Below, piece by piece: positions 58,865-64,000 of a DNA stretch of 64,000 nucleotides. The stretch's first letter is position 1. Every line of letters starts with the position of its first letter. Both the position numbers and the translations under genes were made by a program. The notes under the pieces are model-generated. The model searched no databases. It saw nothing but the letters and a program-made list of their open reading frames with translations, and had not been told where the DNA came from. Location of the stretch: contig NC_054876.1 of NCBI RefSeq assembly GCF_018320785.1, positions 22,528,212 to 22,592,211 on the forward strand, read 5' to 3'. Source of the DNA: Cheilinus undulatus (lineage: Eukaryota; Chordata; Actinopteri; Labriformes; Labridae).

Positions 58865-61780
58865 TCAGGCGTTATACACCCCAACCTCATTCGGGGTTCT
58901 CCTGAATGAGTTACTGTTGTGGACCTGTGCCGTGTGCTCCATCACCCTTGACACCGGACGATCAGCCATCCTCAAGCTGTTTGGTCTTGCATTGTCAGGC
59001 CTCAGCATAGCCACACGGGATGAGGTGTCGCTGTATTGAGAGTTGGTGGTGTACGGCATATAGGAGTAGTAGGAGGGTGTGGGTTTCTCCTCCTCCCCAC
59101 AGACAAGGCACATCAGGATACCACCAAGCAGGAGCAGCACAGATGAGGCAAAGCCAATGTAGACAGAGGAACCCACCTCTCTCTTCATGGCTGGCGCCAC
59201 AAAGGGGTCATTGGCAACAGAAATGGTTGCCGCAGCTGACCAGCTGACTGAAATCAGGCACAGGATGCCTGCCAGGATACACAGAACGCCACCAACAAGA
59301 CATGCCTGCAACAAAAAGGTTCTTAATCAGTTTGTCTATGACTTCTTTCTTTTATACCTCATTTAAAAATCTATTCATAGCCTTAGGTTGGATTATAAGA
59401 CCTTTTTTTTCAGAAATTGTTTTCGAAGTGTCTTGTTTAGACCACAAATATCCAGAATTTTAGTTAAAACACAAACAGAAAATTATTTTATGGATAAAAT
59501 TTTTAAATTAGCATTGTCAGGTTCTTATGTACATACATGGCATTTCAACTACCTATCTTTGATATTTCCCAGTAAACCTTTAAGAATGTATCCTCTCTAT
59601 ACAGTGGCCTATTTTCCACAATTAAAGTAAAGAAAATGAAAGTTATTTTGCATCAGGGAATTATGGAGGTTATAGACCTAAAATACCTTGTTTTGGGAAT
59701 GTTTCAAGGTGAAAGGCCTCTTAAAAGTGAAAATACATTTAATCTAAAATGATCTGTCTTTATCTTAATCTTCAAGACAGTCTGGCTGCAGACCGTTCAT
59801 CTCTGACGGCCATTTTCACGTCTGTTCATCATGAAATACTTACTAAAATGTTTTAAAATAAATCAGATCAAAGTTCTGTTTAGGTTTAAGTTAACGGTTA
59901 GGATACCGAAAGATACCAGCAAAACCTGATTATAAAATGTATATCTAGAAAAGCACTCGGAGAGCGCAGACCTCCACCATTAGCCCTATCTCCCAATAGT
60001 AAAGAATCCTTTAAAAATTTGTGGATCCAGAGAGTGATCTGGATCACTCCCAAAATCTAATCAGTTCTTGCTTATGCCATTTCTGCCATTTCCTGAAAAT
60101 TTCATCAAAATCTGTCCATAAGTTTTTGAGTTATGTTCCTAACAAACAAACAAACAAACAAACCCTCCCGATTACATAACCTCCTTGGCGAAGGTAATAA
60201 AGAGAAGTTAAGTGTCTGATTACAGGAACAAAGCTCATCCTTCATGAAAACATTCTGAGAAAGCCAGCAAAGCTTATGAAGCTCTGTTAGCTCTGCTAGC
60301 TACATGAGTTACATAGAAAATGGAGCTACGTAGCTACCTGAGCTAAAGCTAATCTCACAAAGCAGCTACGTAAGATGGATGTCAAGGTTATCTATGGAGA
60401 TAAGTTAGCATTAGCTTAGTTTGCTAAAGCTCACGTTGCTAAATCTAGCTTAGTTATAGATAACAACGCTATGTAGCTAATGTAGCTAATGGTAAACTCA
60501 CAAAGCAGCTATGTAAGCCAAGTAGGTATGTTATCTACATGGCTAAGTTATCTAGCTACTTTTGCTAAAGCTTGCATTGCTAAAGTTGACCTACTTAGCT
60601 ACATTGACCTATGTAGTAACATTTCCTATGTAGCTAGGGTAGCTATGTTGGCTTTAACTAAAGCAAATGATATCTTTTTCTTTTGGAGATACACAGTGTC
60701 CTGGATGAATGGTCTGTGAGAGGAGCCGTCAGAAATTTACAGTCTTCTGCCAGAACCCTCCCTTAATCTTCGTGGATGACTGTTTGTTGTTGTCCAATGT
60801 GAATGCATCACTTTGTTTTAAATGTTTACCAAGCAGATTTAATTTAATTTGATCAATTTTAGTTGCAGGACTGATGTAAACATTACTTTATCTTTTCACC
60901 AAGCAACTTGTAATGATAATTTTTTTCACTTCACAGAAAGGCACAGTAAGGCATACAGAATTGTTTTGAAGCTCTATCTTTCTGTAGAACATGTATCAAA
61001 ACCCAAACATATTGTCCAAATAGCACATGTTCTCTTTGTTCATCCAATAACCACAAGGTTTGAAGGTAGATTCATCTATGACACTCCAGTTACTGTTCAC
61101 AAAATGCTCATTCTTTGCAACAAATGCGGAAATCCTTTTCTGCCATGATATTCTCTGTATCTACACAGACAACAGACACTTAGGCACAGCTACAGCACCT
61201 TCTTTTTGGAGGATATGCTAGACGGTGACTCGTAGGGGTCCTGTGGGGCACCACTACAATTGACAACGCCTCCTCCAAGGAGGGTGATGATGAAGCCCAG
61301 GAAGCCAGCGATGATGGAGATCAGTGTGAGGGCACGTCCAGCCTCCAGGTCGGAGGTCATGGTGACATAGCTGTTGTGTCTCCTGCACTGCATCTGACCT
61401 GTGGCCTGAAGGATACAGTGAAACCACAGACCGTCCCACACCTGGAGCACAGATGGAGTGAATCAGCCCACACATGACTGAGGTGACGTGGTGTTTGTTG
61501 TTTGTGTGGAGAAGCATCTTATATGTGCATCATGTTTAGCATAAGGATAAAAAAGGTGAATATTTGTAAAATACTTTGCATGAGTTGTTTTTGCCTTACA
61601 TGGATAAATGTGGTGAATAATCAGTGTTTTCAAAATTTAACTTACTGATTGTGCTGTCACAATATTGGCTCCAACAAAAGATGTCTCCCGCCACATTGGT
61701 AGTCCACATGTCACACACACTCCTAAAACACCCATCAGCGCCAGAGCCAGGCCCCCGATCTGCTTGCCCTGACCCCCCAT
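58865..61780 (-). CDS. Claudin with three coding exons and an atypical C-terminus
   Basis: Coding exons are 61780-61646 (45 codons), 61441-61199 (81 codons) and 59305-58865 (146 codons plus stop), all phase 0, giving 272 residues. Exon 1 holds TM1 and W30. Exon 2 starts VWDGLWFHC with the signature G49-L50-W51, C54 and C64, R81 and TM2. Exon 3 holds TM3, the second loop, TM4 and a tail of roughly 85 residues. The tail is Ser/Tyr/Arg-rich and ends GVYNA, so the usual YV PDZ ligand is absent. Splice sites: GTAAG donor 1, CAG acceptors, and a weak GTGCTG donor 2. Without splicing at donor 2 the frame ends two codons later (KKKVL then stop). Its two neighbours have single exons, so this is a different claudin subgroup; the exact type was not identified. 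Intron 2 contains two nested repeats. Confidence 0.88.
59774..60762 (+). repeat. AGCTA-core TIR element, copy D, interrupted by another repeat
   Basis: It starts aagacagtctggctgcagacc and ends ...cttctgccagaaccctccc. An identical 9-bp direct repeat, ttaatcttc, flanks it (59765-59773 and 60763-60771). The AGCTA core is at about 60270-60670. A separate repeat of about 250 bp is inserted at 59945-60195. The element lies in intron 2 of the three-exon claudin, partly reaching towards exon 2. Confidence 0.75.
59945..60195 (-). repeat. CTCCGCCAAGGAGG repeat inserted in AGCTA element copy D
   Basis: It is the reverse complement of the 57.0 kb copy, inserted within AGCTA element copy D. Insertion into that element makes it the younger of the two. 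Confidence 0.75.
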
Positions 61781-63300
61781 TTAAAAGCTATGTAACAGTA
61801 AACCAACACCAGAGTGGACGAAAAATAAAATATCCACTGAGACTTCAGAAAAACAGGCAATTAAAGGCGGGTAAGTAAAGAAGCTAGAGACATATGTGAC
61901 ATTCCTCTTGTGTGGTTTCTGTTAAATAGCGAGTGAGCTGCTCTTGTAGGCTTTTTGTTTTCCTGTTTTGTTAAACAGTCAGATGACACAAAAATCAACA
62001 GAAACACAAATGTGCTTTAGAGATGAACATCCTGTCAGCTTTCTGTAAATACACAAAGTGTGCTCAAACATCTCTGAGCTAAAGCCAAGTCCAGTTTTTC
62101 AGGCTTTTATGCACAAACACAGAGGGTCTCAAAGTTTCAGCCCTGGTGATTTGTAATTTATTTAATAACACACAATAAAAGAAACAGAACTTATGCACAA
62201 AATTCTAAATGTAGAATTTATTTGTTTATGTGCAGAGAAACAAAAAACATTGTTAATATGATGTGCTGTGGATATTATTTCTATTAGATTTTCTGTACAG
62301 TTCAATCACTAATGTAACTCTTACGTTGTAGAATGAAGTGAGGATAATTATTTTTCTTTATTCTTGTAAAATAACCTTAACGTTTCTCTGTTTTTCATAG
62401 AAAATATTATTAAGTACAGAAAAAACTTTTGTGATACTAAAACACATTTTCTTTCACATGACACCAAGGTTTTTAAGACTGAAATCCTTCATGCAGCACT
62501 CTTTGTGCTGAGCACACCAAAGCCGAGGTCAGACTACAAATTTTCAGCAAGATCTGGCAGTTGTCAGGTTTTGGGGCCTGCCAGCCTGAAAATCTGCCAT
62601 TTCAACACCTCTTGACCTCCTGGCACAAAGTCTACCATGTTGAATTTTTGCTCCACATTTTACAGTTTGTCCCATGACATCAGTGATGTTAACCAATAAG
62701 AGTGCTTGGTTCATACAGCAGTCCCAAATGTAAACAAAACAAATATTTGAGTGAAAGAAGAGGGAAGGAGTTGGTGCTGTGAGATTAAACTATTTAACAG
62801 TGGAATAGCTTGTCAAGCTCTGATAACAACATCCCTGCCTTTATAATGTGTTGTTGAGGAACTACAGCAGACTGAAAAGACAGAAATGGCAACTGGTGAG
62901 TCACTGCTGTTAGCATTAGCATTAAGCTAGCTAATGTTTGAACAGTCAAAGAATTACAGTAGTGGAGTAAATGCAACAAGTTAGTTTACAGTAGGGTAAC
63001 CATATAAGTCCAGATTTACCTGGGACATTACTGTTTTCAGGCTTTGTGCCCTGACAAAAATCAATAAAACACCAGTGTGTCTTGTTTTTGTTCTGCCAGT
63101 GAACATCATTGCACTATGCGCCATGACTGCACCACCTTCACTTTCTCTGTATCAGTCTGTAGAAATGTCAATCATTGTCAAGACCACAAATGTATATGTT
63201 TTTATGTATTTCTTTAAGTGATAAAGGCTACAGTGTAATTTTTGGCCCACATTTATTTTGTAAAACAACAATCATGATAATGATTATGGGCGCAGGGGGT
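61781..63300. other. Upstream of the three-exon claudin
   Basis: No coding sequence was seen. The 61790-62110 part is likely claudin 5' UTR and promoter. The 62490-63070 part has words typical of fish MITEs (ggtcagactacaaattttcag) but no paired ends. Confidence 0.35.
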
Positions 63301-63487
63301 GGCGTATTTCCGGTGGAAAATAAGACCGGTTCTCAACTTCCGCCTAACGATAAGTGCTAGGCCAAAACGGAATCTAAACCCTCCTATACTACCTTAATTT
63401 GTCTGTTTCGTTGTTTTTTTTTGTTTTTGTTTCGATTGCTGTTTGTGTTTACTCTACCATCATCGCTGGGCAACCAAACATGCTAAA

Positions 63488-63590
63488 ATGATGTTTCAAA
63501 AACAGGTTAAGAGCACTTCTGGTCATCGTTGCTGCGTGCTGCAATGTACATCTTCAGCTAAATTTAACTCGTCATTGACAGTCAGCTCAG
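63488..63590 (+). CDS. Possible first coding exon of a THAP-like gene (partial)
   Basis: The open frame MMFQKQ...GHRCCVLQCTSSAKFN ends at a good donor (CTCAG/gtaact). The spacing of the cysteines and the following small polar residues resemble the start of a C2CH THAP zinc finger, but the remaining Cys and His would lie in later exons outside the window. The 250 bp upstream is CpG-richer than the flanks and has an ETS-type site (TTTCCGG at about 63307), as at a promoter. It could also be a chance open frame or part of a domesticated element. Confidence 0.3.
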
Positions 63591-64000
63591 GTAACTCATG
63601 CAAACGAGTAAACCGCAATGATTTTGCCATCATACCCCATTCTCTTTTCCCGACTGGAAGTGTGGGAGCGGTCTAATGCCAAATGCGGAAGCAGTTCGTG
63701 CATAGAGCCCATAGTTATAAGATAAGTATTAAAGTAATGATAATACATTTTTAAAAACTGATAAACCTGAAGAATGTGTCACAGCGGGTGCCACCAAACT
63801 GTCCAACACAGCCTTTTATATTGTTAACTAGTCTTAATTAATAACATTTTTAAAAGTTTTAGTTGGTCTTGGAAGATACAATTTCTGCTGAGGCTATTTC
63901 TGTGATGTCAGAAAGTGCGCTGACAAAAAAATCACATACCATGAGTTCATACATGTGGGTTTGCTATCAAATTTAAGTATTCCTATTTGAAGGATTGAAA

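Overview
This is a gene-bearing stretch of nuclear DNA from a ray-finned (teleost) fish, most likely a percomorph. The evidence is spliced genes with short GT-AG introns, fish-type merlin, C1q-like and claudin proteins, Tc1 and hAT DNA transposons, tRNA-derived SINEs, and AT-rich intergenic DNA. No bacterial feature, CRISPR array, retrovirus or LTR element was recognised. The species cannot be named from the sequence.

Layout. 0-10 kb: gene-poor, with several non-autonomous transposon copies and two weak terminal-exon candidates. 10.4-14.6 kb (minus): a five-exon gene for a secreted coiled-coil plus C1q-domain protein. 15-19.6 kb: a LINE tail and one copy of a TIR element with an AGCTA-rich core. 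19.7-31.1 kb (minus): a complete merlin (nf2) gene with 16 coding exons and 593 codons, including one GC-AG intron. 31.1-32.6 kb: a probable shared promoter containing a perfect 12-bp NRF1-type palindrome. 32.6-35.1 and 40.4-42.8 kb (plus): two tandem mettl27-like methyltransferase genes with identical exon lengths. The DNA between them holds a TIR element and a hAT element nested in a Tc1 element. 45.3-61.8 kb (minus): three claudins, namely a single-exon form with a very long repeat-bearing tail, a conventional single-exon claudin-3/4-like form, and a three-exon form with no C-terminal YV. The last 2 kb may hold the first exon of a THAP-like gene.

Gene relationships. METTL27 lies beside CLDN3 and CLDN4 in human 7q11.23, so the 32-62 kb part is probably the fish counterpart of that block. 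Here it is joined to nf2, which is on chromosome 22 in human. Merlin (a cell-cortex and Hippo regulator) and claudins (tight-junction strands) both act at epithelial cell contacts, but the sequence does not show that they are co-regulated.

The mobile DNA is rich and layered. The least explained part is a four-copy TIR family with an AGCTA core. No clearly new multi-gene system was found. The observations most worth following are the claudin with the STKSQ tail, the AGCTA-core family, the inverted hAT pair around the first coding exon of the second mettl27, and the GC-AG intron.
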